Shown: positions 47,846-55,867, counted from the stretch's first letter. The stretch is DNA of 64,000 bases from Parageobacillus sp. KH3-4 (GCF_022846435.1 NZ_AP025627.1:3258001-3322000); one strand, 5' to 3'. Made by a program: numbers and translations. The notes: a model not told the origin generated them from the letters alone.

Positions 47846-49789
47846 CTATGGGAACGGATGGGGATGTGGATTAAGCTGTTCAAGCGTGAGCGGTTGTTTC
47901 GTATACCCGAGTTCCATCGGTACCCGGAGCACCCTCTCGAGACCTGTCACGCGGGTAAGGTGATGTCCAAATGTCATCGGTAACATTCCTGGAATCAGTA
48001 CTTTCACGCAATATAATCCGTTTCGTTTGATTACGGGTGTTGTCTGGTCCACCACAATTACCTCGAGGTTCAATCGTCGAAACTTCTGAAGAATATCCCG
48101 GAGCTCATCAGTCAAGTCCGCACTCTTCGTTTGCTGTTTGAATTCTTCTTCAAACGTTCGCAACGGACGATTGTCATCCAACAAAAATTGCAGACGTTCC
48201 TCTGCTTCCGGCAAACCGTACAGCATGCCATGGTCCTCCATCTGCTGTACTAATAGCGGGTCGTGTAACATTTTCTCATATTTCTTTCGGTTTGCCTCAA
48301 ATTTCTCGTCAAGCACAAGCATCATGCCTGCTAACTCGTGAATCGCGCTTTTCACCGCCCGTAGGGGGTCCGGATGAGCTCCAGCGGCACAGATGAGGTT
48401 CAACCCCTTTTGTTTCCTGTTTTTCGCCACTGCCCAGACGCTTGGAATTCCGTGTTCCATCGTCGAGTTGAAAAAATACAGATCATATCCTGCCACCGCA
48501 CGTACACGGTCAACTATCAACTGTAATTCTTTATCGTTAGCGGAACGAAGGTCAAGACGCGGAAGAGGCAGCTGCGCATACCAAGTCATTAAGAATGAAT
48601 CACGCTCCACCACCTCCAAAATGGCATGGAAAATCGCTTCCTCTAAACTCCCGCCTAATGCACATCCGTTGGAAGTTTCGTAGACAAAGCCATCCCCACC
48701 TCCTAAACTGTAATATGCGAGCAACTCTGGGACCAAAATCGGACACTCTTGTAAAAACGAATAGCCCCATACCCAATTCATTGGACGATCAGGATGGAAC
48801 GGTTTGAACGGAAAATCGGGTCGCGCATACTGTTCCTCTGCATGCACTCCTACCTTTAATGGGTTGAGTGCTTGATCTGCTAGGTTTCGGTAACTGTCAT
48901 AAACCACCGTTCGTTTGCCACGAGGTTCGATGCCGCAATATCTCTCCAATCCCTCCAAAATGGCGGTTAACTCGCTAATCTCATAGGAATGAGTCCGGCC
49001 TGCCACTCCCTCGTCCCCTATAAACATTGGCATATTTACAACGACATCCGCAAACGGCAGCACGAAATGATGCATTTTACCATTCAATAATCCAGTTCGG
49101 TAATCTAGATAGTCTTTGACCAGTACTTCTTTCAACTCTTCTATCGGACGGCAACGGTAACTGTCAGCGCTGATCTTCGGACTTGGTTGCAGCGATATTT
49201 GGGCTGCTGTCGGTGAATCGTCGGATAATTGACCACATACCGTACATAACGGGTCGGGCAGAAAGAAGTGACATGAGTTCTTTAATGTTTTCAGGTTGAT
49301 TAGGAACACCTTTTCTTCTAAGTGGGCACGACTGCCTTCTAACACCCTCTTCGTTTCCGCGGCGATCAGGTAGGCCATCTGCAAAAGTCCGGTTCGTGAT
49401 GCCCATGCATCACGTTGTATTCCTCCTTGCACCGCCATCATCTGTTGCAGCTCCCACATTTCCTTACGGTCGTACCCCGCTATAAGGCGTCGCATATCAG
49501 CACACTGAGAACATCCCGGTGTATTAGGGCGAACTAGCGGACCAATCACGCCCTCACCAAATGAAACGAAGCCCCGAAGCCATGGAATGCCTAACGGTCG
49601 TAGCACCTCTTCCGCCTTGTGATGAGCGGAGGGATGCCAAGCATCGTGCAACACTAGAGCCAAACCCGTTTCTTCCGGAACTCCTTTCTCGAAATCAATT
49701 TGCCGAACCACCTGATATTGAACGGACAATTTTTCATACACAAAATCTGCCAATACCCCTTCTCCAACCATCAATACGCAAGCACCCAT
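47846..49789 (-). CDS. Fused TOMM cyclodehydratase (ThiF-like + YcaO)
   Basis: Uses ATP to cyclise Cys (or Ser/Thr) in the precursor to azolines. 647 residues. The N-terminal 210 residues are a ThiF-like/RRE partner domain with Cys pairs CSQC and CTVC that may bind zinc. The YcaO domain follows (HSYEISELTAILEGLERYCG, GFVYETSNGCALGGSLEEAI, VVERD) and the protein ends in the PxPxP tail PHPHPFP typical of azoline-forming YcaO enzymes. The start ATG shares one base with the stop of the preceding gene (TGATG). Confidence 0.93.
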   Translation of the reverse strand: MGACVLMVGEGVLADFVYEKLSVQYQVVRQIDFEKGVPEETGLALVLHDAWHPSAHHKAEEVLRPLGIPWLRGFVSFGEGVIGPLVRPNTPGCSQCADMRRLIAGYDRKEMWELQQMMAVQGGIQRDAWASRTGLLQMAYLIAAETKRVLEGSRAHLEEKVFLINLKTLKNSCHFFLPDPLCTVCGQLSDDSPTAAQISLQPSPKISADSYRCRPIEELKEVLVKDYLDYRTGLLNGKMHHFVLPFADVVVNMPMFIGDEGVAGRTHSYEISELTAILEGLERYCGIEPRGKRTVVYDSYRNLADQALNPLKVGVHAEEQYARPDFPFKPFHPDRPMNWVWGYSFLQECPILVPELLAYYSLGGGDGFVYETSNGCALGGSLEEAIFHAILEVVERDSFLMTWYAQLPLPRLDLRSANDKELQLIVDRVRAVAGYDLYFFNSTMEHGIPSVWAVAKNRKQKGLNLICAAGAHPDPLRAVKSAIHELAGMMLVLDEKFEANRKKYEKMLHDPLLVQQMEDHGMLYGLPEAEERLQFLLDDNRPLRTFEEEFKQQTKSADLTDELRDILQKFRRLNLEVIVVDQTTPVIKRNGLYCVKVLIPGMLPMTFGHHLTRVTGLERVLRVPMELGYTKQPLTLEQLNPHPHPFP

Positions 49790-51759
49790 CAGAAATTCTC
49801 CTTTCTTAACAGCACGCCAAACACCCCTGCCAGTTCCTCTTTCAAAAAAGGTTCTATCGCTAAATCAAAGGCGAAAAGCCGCATCCTGTTCTGTTTCAAG
49901 ACCTGCATGGCGGACTGCAAGAGCTCCAATTGTGCCGTTTCTTCACAAGCAGGGGTCTCAAGTCTTAATGGCTCCTCTTCGTTTAGAAGAATGGAGGAAT
50001 CATCCAGCACTTGTATTCGAAGTGAAGCCGCTTGAGCTTGATTTTGTGCATCCATAAGCGCCTGCTCTAGCGCTTTCCGCAACGCCATTGTTATATTCAA
50101 GCCGGCACTGCCATACCAGCGGCCGCCTGTGCCGACCCATACCACAGGAAAGCCTAACACCTTCTCTCCCAAACCGATCGTCGGCGGTCCATGCATCGTC
50201 GTCAGTGCCTGCAAATAAAATCTGCAGTGTTCATCCTCCACCGTACCCAACCGTACCCGAAAAATAGGTTCCCTGCGATTAACTTGCCGTTTGCTCAGCT
50301 CCTCGTCCAAGCACTTTTGCAATCCTCGGCAAATGCCTTCCACAATCGTTTCCCCTGCCCCGACACCAATAAATTCCTGTGGTGTGATGACACCAACCTC
50401 TTTTTTGCGGTTTAAAGATGACGTAACAAGTAAATCTATCATTGGCGATACATACGATTCAATCCCAGCCAACCCCGCTTCCCGCCGTGCCTCCTCATGT
50501 GTTAGACCTGCACAGATAACTTCTGGAAGCAGATCAGCCGGGCCTTCCGATAGTGGGTTAACAGCTTGAACGCAGCACTGGGCCAACGGAAGCTGCTTCA
50601 AGCCGCCTTCCTCCCATATATGGAAAATTCCTGATTCTGCGGATGTCAATTGATTGAAATAATGAAACAATCTACTCGGATCATTGCGGCTCGAATTCTG
50701 TTTAAGCCTCAAATCAAGATCTTGAATCAATTCAGCCGCCACACATTCATTCGTCACCAGTGGATGTTGTATGAACGAATGCCAGTCACCTTCCAATGTT
50801 TCCAGGTCGAGAAGGAAAAACTGATTTCTCTGTTCCGATTTAGTCACTCCTGTAACTTTTTTAAATAATTCAAATACAATTACATTCGCCAACATTGCTC
50901 CTGCTGTTGAAGAAAAAGTTTGCGACGGTCGGTCTTCGCGAAGCGCGGATCGGTGTATGCGACGCCATGCGGATTCCCAGCATCCCTCAGAATCCAGATG
51001 CACTAATGGACCCGCTAAACCCACTTGCTGCAAAGATATGGCGGGGAGAAACCCCTTCTTCTCCTCCCTGCAAACGGCATGAAGAACCCGCAGTTCCCCT
51101 ACATTGCCTTCCTGCGAGACATATAAAATCCACTCAAATGGCTGCACCACTTCTCGCCAAGAACTCCCACCCGCTCCCTTCTGTAGAGTTATCTCCTCTA
51201 TTGCTACTTCGGAGTCCGTTTTGCGGGCATTCTCCGCCAGTTCCTTCAACCGCATCCGATTAGTAGGCATCGAATCTGTAATCAGAACATGGAACTTAGG
51301 CAATCCAGATTCGATCAACGCAGAAACTAATGAGACCAAAAATGGGCCAGAGCCGATTGCCAATACTTTAGATTGACGATATACTTGAAAACGGAACGCA
51401 CCGGAATCAACGAAACTTTCTATAAATTCAATTTGTGAAGCATACTTTTTGAGAATCTTGCTGTCCAATTGATGCGGACGGTCTTGGCTCACATCCCGAA
51501 CAAAGCCGTTCCGGTACAGAATTTCTGCAATTTCATATACCCTGTTCCGATATGGGGCCGATAATCCTTCTGTCAATTCTCCCAATGTGTGCTCTCCGTT
51601 GAACATGGGCATCAGTTTTTCAATCCACTGATAAATTGTATTGCCTTTCATACGAAATGAGCTGGAGTTATTCCTAAAATACACACCACCGTTTGGATCC
51701 GGGAGAAAAAACGTGTCTCTTTTCACCTTCAGACGCGAGGAATCGTTCAATTTTGTCAT
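49789..51759 (-). CDS. ThiF-like thiazole-containing bacteriocin maturation protein
   Basis: 656-residue protein of the TOMM 'ocin-ThiF-like' family found with heterocycloanthracin clusters. The N-terminal part (SRLKVKRDTFFLPDPNGGVYFRN...) resembles an RRE-containing leader-binding domain; a Rossmann-like segment (VLAIGSGPFLVSLVSALIES) lies near residue 133; the rest is diverged YcaO-like (GETIVEGICRGLQKCLDEEL). It probably recruits the precursor leader and works with the cyclodehydratase. Codon start ATG after GGAGGAG. First enzyme gene of the operon. Confidence 0.82.
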   Translation of the reverse strand: MTKLNDSSRLKVKRDTFFLPDPNGGVYFRNNSSSFRMKGNTIYQWIEKLMPMFNGEHTLGELTEGLSAPYRNRVYEIAEILYRNGFVRDVSQDRPHQLDSKILKKYASQIEFIESFVDSGAFRFQVYRQSKVLAIGSGPFLVSLVSALIESGLPKFHVLITDSMPTNRMRLKELAENARKTDSEVAIEEITLQKGAGGSSWREVVQPFEWILYVSQEGNVGELRVLHAVCREEKKGFLPAISLQQVGLAGPLVHLDSEGCWESAWRRIHRSALREDRPSQTFSSTAGAMLANVIVFELFKKVTGVTKSEQRNQFFLLDLETLEGDWHSFIQHPLVTNECVAAELIQDLDLRLKQNSSRNDPSRLFHYFNQLTSAESGIFHIWEEGGLKQLPLAQCCVQAVNPLSEGPADLLPEVICAGLTHEEARREAGLAGIESYVSPMIDLLVTSSLNRKKEVGVITPQEFIGVGAGETIVEGICRGLQKCLDEELSKRQVNRREPIFRVRLGTVEDEHCRFYLQALTTMHGPPTIGLGEKVLGFPVVWVGTGGRWYGSAGLNITMALRKALEQALMDAQNQAQAASLRIQVLDDSSILLNEEEPLRLETPACEETAQLELLQSAMQVLKQNRMRLFAFDLAIEPFLKEELAGVFGVLLRKENF

Positions 51760-51840
51760 TCTACTCCTCCTTATCCGTGGTTGTTCCTAAATGCGTAGTA
51801 TCATTTTATGTACTTCTATTTGTCCTTTATGTTCATTTCT

Positions 51841-51883
51841 AAAGAGGGACCCCTGCAGAGAATTATGCAGGGGCAGTCCTTTC
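51841..51883 (-). terminator. Hairpin between the TOMM precursor and enzyme genes
   Basis: CCCCTGCA and TGCAGGGG pair around eight bases with partial extension (AAAGG...CCTCTTT), followed by TTTAG. Partial termination would give more precursor than enzymes; it may equally stabilise the precursor mRNA. Confidence 0.55.
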
Positions 51884-51963
51884 TTCTTAGGTAATCACCT
51901 TTTTGAGCTAGGGAACTAGATATTTCCTCCAAAACCACTCCCCCAGCAATTGAAGCAGATAAA

Positions 51964-52188
51964 TCAACTTCCACCACAACGTCCAAAACACTGTCCAAAA
52001 CACTGTCCAAAACAACGTCCAAAACACTGTCCAAAACAACGTCCAAAACACTGTCCAAAACAACGTCCACCGAATTGACGAGCATCATCAATCAAATAGG
52101 TCTGGGTTTGAGGATCCCAAACCATCACCTCACCCGCCACGAAATCATCCAAACCTAACATTTGAAGTTCATTTTGAAAATTATACAT
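51964..52188 (-). CDS. TOMM precursor peptide, heterocycloanthracin/sonorensin-like
   Basis: 74-residue precursor. Residues 1-38 form an acidic leader (MYNFQNELQMLGLDDFVAGE...), matching the conserved leader of this bacteriocin family. The core begins about residue 39 and carries cysteines at 43, 47, 51, 55, 59, 63, 67 and 71, exactly every four residues, as repeats of CFGQ and CFGR, ending CGGS. Up to eight thiazoles could form; there is no Thr and only the last Ser. ATG after AAGGATGG. The enzymes follow on the same strand. Activity is inferred from family only. Confidence 0.9.
   Translation of the reverse strand: MYNFQNELQMLGLDDFVAGEVMVWDPQTQTYLIDDARQFGGRCFGQCFGRCFGQCFGRCFGQCFGQCFGRCGGS
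51974..52070. repeat. Tandem 12/24-base repeats encoding the TOMM core
   Basis: The core is built from GGACGTTGTTTT and GGACAGTGTTTT 12-mers (minus strand), alternating for most of the array so that 24-base units are nearly identical. Such DNA can expand or shrink by slippage. Confidence 0.88.
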
Positions 52189-52619
52189 TTTACACCATCC
52201 TTATCGTTATAAATTTTTTGGTTTCTGGCGACTCAACCAGAGACAGGGTGTTTTTTGCAAGAAAAAAGTGCAGAGTATTCAGTATATAAATTCGTTTATA
52301 TTGCATAAAAATTCAATCTGAATTCTCGCTATTGAGGGCTTGACTGGAGCCTCTGCAGCCATGATTCTTTTGCCAAGCGGCCAGCTGTAACAGATTTGGC
52401 AAACCCAAACAGGTTATCATGACTGCTCCTCCATGTAAAGCCCCTCTGCATAACCATTTGCATAAAAATTTTGCACATCTCTGCACTTTAATTTTGCAAT
52501 AAACAACAGGGATGAGAGTAGAACGAAAGTAATCAGAAAGATATCTGTAATTCAGATAAATCCACCGACTACTTCGAGTACTCTCATCAACAAGCTATGT
52601 GCTCTGTTAGGTAGTTGTT
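52189..52619. other. Gene-poor region upstream of the TOMM precursor
   Basis: About 430 bases. It should contain the precursor promoter (a TATACT on the minus strand at about 52280 is one candidate). Short inverted pairs are seen (GGTTTCTGG/CCAGA near 52220-52250; GAGAGTA/TACTCTC at 52514 and 52579 with TATCTG/CAGATA inside). Parts read like decayed insertion-sequence ends. No gene found. Confidence 0.4.
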
Positions 52620-52661
52620 ACTGATTGAAGTGCCTATTTTACTGATTTAAGTGCCTATTTC
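52620..52661 (+). repeat. Two tandem 21-base repeats
   Basis: ACTGATTGAAGTGCCTATTTT is followed at once by a copy differing at two positions. Repeats of this kind occur at transposase-binding ends of some IS elements. Confidence 0.65.
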
Positions 52662-52669
52662 ATTGAGGC

Positions 52670-52945
52670 TTCGTAAAACCGTATGAACCGCTCGCACCTT
52701 CATTCCATTTAGATGATCGAGCGGCTGTATTGGATAAAATGGCCTTTCGCCAATCGAAGACATTCATTCCAAATGTGGGCGGACTCCAGATTGCAGTCGT
52801 ACAATCGCTCCAAATCCGCTTTGAATGCCCGGAAGAACACTTTTTAGCCATGAAGCGTGAAAACTACCTTCTTTCCTTCCTCATTGGATGGGTTAGTTAT
52901 AAAACATATGTTCGTTTTTGTGAATCAAAAATTTCCCGATTCATC
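52670..52945 (+). pseudogene. Fragment of an unidentified protein gene
   Basis: An open frame without start codon or ribosome binding site reads FVKPYEPLAPSFHLDDRA, then AVLDKMAFRQSKTFIPNVGG and a hydrophobic tail. Codon use looks protein-like, but I do not recognise the family. It directly follows the tandem repeats, so it may be debris of an insertion sequence or of a gene it interrupted. Confidence 0.35.
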
Positions 52946-52999
52946 TCCCCCTTTACTCCGTTTAGAGGAAGGGAGACTTCTCGGGAAAATGTTAAAAAC

Positions 53000-53046
53000 A
53001 AAGGCTGGAGGGATATGGGGTTTCTCTTTTCCCTCAAGCCTTTTTC
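53000..53046 (+). terminator. Terminator-like hairpin
   Basis: AAAGGCTgGAGGGA pairs with TTCCCTCaAGCCTTT, followed by TT. Its gene is not identifiable; it may belong to the fragment upstream. Confidence 0.6.
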
Positions 53047-53226
53047 CAACCATTTATCAAAATTTTATTTCGACTTTGGCAGGAGTTTTTTTTATTTAGT
53101 TTCTACAACTTCAAGGTTAGTTTAACGACACACTCCACATGGGCCGTATTGAATATTTAATTTCGCAGTATTTTATATTCTTTCAAATTCTTTATTACTT
53201 TTATATTTCAATTAAAATAACAATAA

Positions 53227-53267
53227 CACAACTTTCATAAAAAACGTATTTTTTTATGAAAGTTGTG
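53227..53267. repeat. Long AT-rich hairpin near the prophage boundary
   Basis: CACAACTTTCAT-A6 and T7-ATGAAAGTTGTG form an 18-pair hairpin with a CGTA loop. Confidence 0.75.
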
Positions 53268-53290
53268 GTCAATTTGGTGGTCACGTGGTC

Positions 53291-53327
53291 AAGAAGGCTG
53301 GAGTCTCACTCCGCCTTCTTTTTTTAT
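53291..53327 (+). terminator. Terminator next to the prophage edge
   Basis: AAGAAGGC and GCCTTCTT with a GGAGTCTCACTCC inner pairing, then TTTTTT. Three GGTCA copies (53266-53291) precede it. Confidence 0.75.
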
Positions 53328-53359
53328 GCACAACAAAAGCCTACTCAAAACGAGTAGGT

Positions 53360-54016
53360 TTATTTCAGTCCGAATTGGGATTTGTTTATTAGTTTTCCAC
53401 CTTGGAACATTAAAGAAGCGTTAACTCCAATGTCTCCTTCACCTTGGTAATCATACATAACAGTATGTTCAGGTGTTCCGGGCTTTCCGGTTTCGGAAAC
53501 TTTATGCCCTTCACCACCGACAATCTGTTTCACTTGCTCATATGTCATACCGTTCTGGATTTTATCGAATTCCTCTTTCGTGATCGTCACTTTAGAAGCC
53601 GCTTCATCTTCAATACCAAATTGCGACTTATTCACTAATTTGCCACCTTGGAAAGTAAAGTTGGCATTAGCTCCGAAGCTGCCGTCTCCTTCAAACTCGT
53701 AAATAGCTGTGTGAGTAGGGGTTCCTTTCTCTCCTGTTTCAGAAACAAGATTTCCTTCTGCTCCAATAATTTTCACAACTTCTTCGTATGTCATACCATC
53801 TTTAATTTGTTCGAACTTTTCTTTAGTTACTACACCTTTTTTCGGTTCTTCTTTAGGAGTTGCTGTTGTGATTGTCGATTTTTCATCAGACTTCTCATTT
53901 TTTGCTTGATCGCTACTTTCTCCGCCTCCGCCACTTGCCGCAGCGGCAATAATGATGATGGCTATGACCCAAAACCACCATCTTTTGTAGAATGGTTTCT
54001 TTCTCTTTTCACTCAT
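53360..54016 (-). CDS. DUF3862 protein with two repeated domains
   Basis: 218-residue membrane-anchored protein: N-terminal helix (WWFWVIAIIIIAAAA), a polar linker, then two copies of a domain of about 70 residues (KEKFEQIKDGMTYEEVVKIIG... and KEEFDKIQNGMTYEQVKQIVG...), each ending in a NKSQFG strand. The fold resembles SmpA/BLIP-type domains. Function unknown; a prophage-carried surface protein. ATG is at 54016, preceded by GAGGGGGAT. Confidence 0.78.
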   Translation of the reverse strand: MSEKRKKPFYKRWWFWVIAIIIIAAAASGGGGESSDQAKNEKSDEKSTITTATPKEEPKKGVVTKEKFEQIKDGMTYEEVVKIIGAEGNLVSETGEKGTPTHTAIYEFEGDGSFGANANFTFQGGKLVNKSQFGIEDEAASKVTITKEEFDKIQNGMTYEQVKQIVGGEGHKVSETGKPGTPEHTVMYDYQGEGDIGVNASLMFQGGKLINKSQFGLK

Positions 54017-54203
54017 ACTTTATATCCCCCTCTTTTGTACTATTACGTTTAAACCATATCATAGTTGGCATAAAAATATTGTCGAATTATGTCGGAAATA
54101 ATGGAAAAATGGATATCTTTAGGATTGATTGACACAATTTTCTAAATGGCGTATACTGAATGTAACCATTTCTGAAAAAGGCTGTACATCAGCGTTTTTT
54201 GGG

Positions 54204-54350
54204 GTTTTTATCGTACCTATGAGGGATTGAAACGAGCAGGCCGGAGTGATTTAGTTCCTATCTTACCTATAAGGAATTGAAACGCATGACTATTCAAGAT
54301 AATGTGTGCAGCAACATAATGTTTGTATCTTACCTATAAGGAATTACAAA
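54204..54350 (+). CRISPR. Degenerate three-repeat CRISPR mini-array
   Basis: Three 30-base repeats at 54204-54233, 54254-54283 and 54321-54350 share the pattern GTTnnTATC-TACCTAT-AGG-ATTgaAAC. The first has TCGTACCTATGAGGGATT, the other two TCTTACCTATAAGGAATT; the last is damaged at its 3' end (TTACAAA). Spacers are 20 and 37 bases; the first is too short to be normal. The repeat type resembles type I-B arrays of Geobacillus. No cas genes lie in the window, so any function would be in trans. Confidence 0.75.
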
Positions 54351-54377
54351 AGCCCTTCTCATTCGAGAAGGGCTTTA
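54348..54377 (-). terminator. Terminator after the yozG-like gene
   Basis: AAAGCCCTTCTC and GAGAAGGGCTTT around ATTC; it overlaps the last CRISPR repeat end. Confidence 0.8.
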
Positions 54378-54450
54378 ATGTTCCCACACTTCATCATTAA
54401 TTCTTCAATCACTTTTCGAAGTTTTTCTGTTTCTTTTTTATCAACATCTT

Positions 54451-54669
54451 TTATTGAGTGTCTTCGTCGCTTTTGTACTCCAAAATATCACCTGGCTGAC
54501 AATCCAAAGCCTTACATATCGCTTCTAATGTTGAAAAACGAACCGCTTTTGCTTTCCCATTTTTCAGAATGGAAAGATTCGCCATAGTAATTCCAACCCT
54601 CTCCGAAAGCTCCGTTACGCTCATTTTTCGTTTTGCTAACATCACATCAATATTAATAATAATTGCCAT
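54451..54669 (-). CDS. yozG: Cro/CI-type regulator, YozG-like
   Basis: 72-residue DNA-binding protein with one helix-turn-helix (MSVTELSERVGITMANLSIL). Matches the YozG group, which is encoded next to a DUF2975 membrane protein, as here. It likely represses its own operon. ATG at 54669 gives the family-typical start MAIIINIDVMLAKR; the GGAGG is unusually close (two bases), so initiation may be weak or coupled to the preceding gene. Confidence 0.85.
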   Translation of the reverse strand: MAIIINIDVMLAKRKMSVTELSERVGITMANLSILKNGKAKAVRFSTLEAICKALDCQPGDILEYKSDEDTQ

Positions 54670-54679
54670 ATCCTCCACC

Positions 54680-55165
54680 TCAGACCGTCAAATCATTTTC
54701 TGATTTTATGTTAATCGCTTCTTGTAGAAGCCGTTGGAGGATAGCAGCAAAAACGGCGATAACCAACGAAGCAAAAATGATTATGAGTTGCAATATTCCA
54801 AAAGGAGGGTCCATATTCTTCGTTATAAAACGAAAGAGCGGAAAACCTAATACATACAAACCACTGATTGTAAAAGCACAGCACTTTATGTTCTTTAATG
54901 CCTTTACGGATAATTCTGAGAATGCTGTGTTTTTGTCAATATACCGTAAAAGATTGAAAGCCTGATAGAGAGCAAAGTAAAAAGGAACAGCTGCTCCATA
55001 CATCACGATGAAAACGAGATATTTCAAATAAGACATATCTGGGTACAATTCTCCAGCAAAATTTCCAATCTTAGGAACCAAAAATATACACAAATAAAGC
55101 ACTGCAATTCCAGCCAGAAAAATAGTTACCTTTAAGAAAGTGGTTGAGCCTCGTTTAACATTCAT
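54680..55165 (-). CDS. yoaS: DUF2975 membrane protein, YoaS-like
   Basis: 161-residue protein with four membrane segments, DUF2975 family (B. subtilis YoaS). It is paired with the YozG-type regulator, whose gene starts 10 bases downstream. Function unknown; such pairs are widespread in Firmicutes and could sense membrane state. Located in the prophage accessory region. Confidence 0.83.
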   Translation of the reverse strand: MNVKRGSTTFLKVTIFLAGIAVLYLCIFLVPKIGNFAGELYPDMSYLKYLVFIVMYGAAVPFYFALYQAFNLLRYIDKNTAFSELSVKALKNIKCCAFTISGLYVLGFPLFRFITKNMDPPFGILQLIIIFASLVIAVFAAILQRLLQEAINIKSENDLTV

Positions 55166-55330
55166 TTAATACACCTCACTTATTTAATGGCAACATGATT
55201 TTAGCATATTATTTATCGTTTCACAATAAATTGGTATTGTTTTTTATTATATTATTATCGTTAATTAAAATATCCTTTTAATTATGACAAAAATAAAAAG
55301 CATTTCTCATTACAAAGAAATGCTCTTACT

Positions 55331-55429
55331 TTAAAATGTTAAATTTACAACTTGTTCTACAAAACTTCCAAATAGTTTTTCCTGCGAATTTTCACTACTT
55401 TGGGTTTTCTTGGGTTTAAAAAACTCCAT
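55331..55429 (-). CDS. Possible 32-residue peptide gene
   Basis: A 33-codon frame starting MEFFKPKKTQSSENSQEKLF and ending VVNLTF. It has an excellent ribosome binding site (GAAGGAGGAACAGAT before the ATG), which is the main argument for expression. No signal sequence, no known family. It stands alone in a 510-base gap of the prophage accessory region. Confidence 0.45.
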   Translation of the reverse strand: MEFFKPKKTQSSENSQEKLFGSFVEQVVNLTF

Positions 55430-55566
55430 ATCTGTTCCTCCTTCATAATTCACAGTAAAAATCACACTGTACAATAATTATTTCCATATTCGAGAATTGG
55501 TGTGCGAAATCCTACTTGAATTTTAATAAAAACATCAAAGAGTGTAGTAATTTCAAGGAAAGAAAA

Positions 55567-55594
55567 AACGTGAATTCGTGTGTGAATTCACGTT
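55567..55594. repeat. Perfect inverted repeat, 11-base arms
   Basis: AACGTGAATTC and GAATTCACGTT flank GTGTGT. Without a T-run it looks more like a protein-binding operator or hairpin than a terminator. Confidence 0.6.
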
Positions 55595-55675
55595 AAAAAT
55601 GTATTGTGAAATTGATTTTTGCACCCCAAAAGAGAACCCGCGTTAGTATAAGAGGCTCTTTTTCTTCTAAACAAT

Positions 55676-55867
55676 TCATTGAAAAAACGGATATTTCATG
55701 AGCATTTTCTGGAACGGACCTTCGTCTTTGATCGGGAGCCGGCGCGAGGATTTGTAGTAGCACTTCTGGTGGATGATGGTGTTGATAATGTCAAGGAAGA
55801 CCTTCTCGTCTGGTCGAACCACCTCTGAACAAATGGGACAGCGCAGTCGGCCGACAATCTCGAACAT
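55676..55867 (-). CDS. Small zinc-ribbon-like protein
   Basis: 63-residue protein with C-P-I-C (RLRCPICSEVV) and a later H-x-x-C (IIHQKCYY), a probable zinc-binding treble-clef or ribbon. Unknown function; found in the prophage accessory region. ATG after an ideal AGGAGGTGATTCC. Its leader contains a 15-base match to the CRISPR repeats 1.6 kb away. Confidence 0.65.
   Translation of the reverse strand: MFEIVGRLRCPICSEVVRPDEKVFLDIINTIIHQKCYYKSSRRLPIKDEGPFQKMLMKYPFFQ

Noticed and set aside
51816-52091. Alternative frame with VLDVVLDS-type repeats
   Set aside because: It is the second frame of the TOMM precursor repeat; the periodicity comes from the DNA repeats and the frame lacks a good start.
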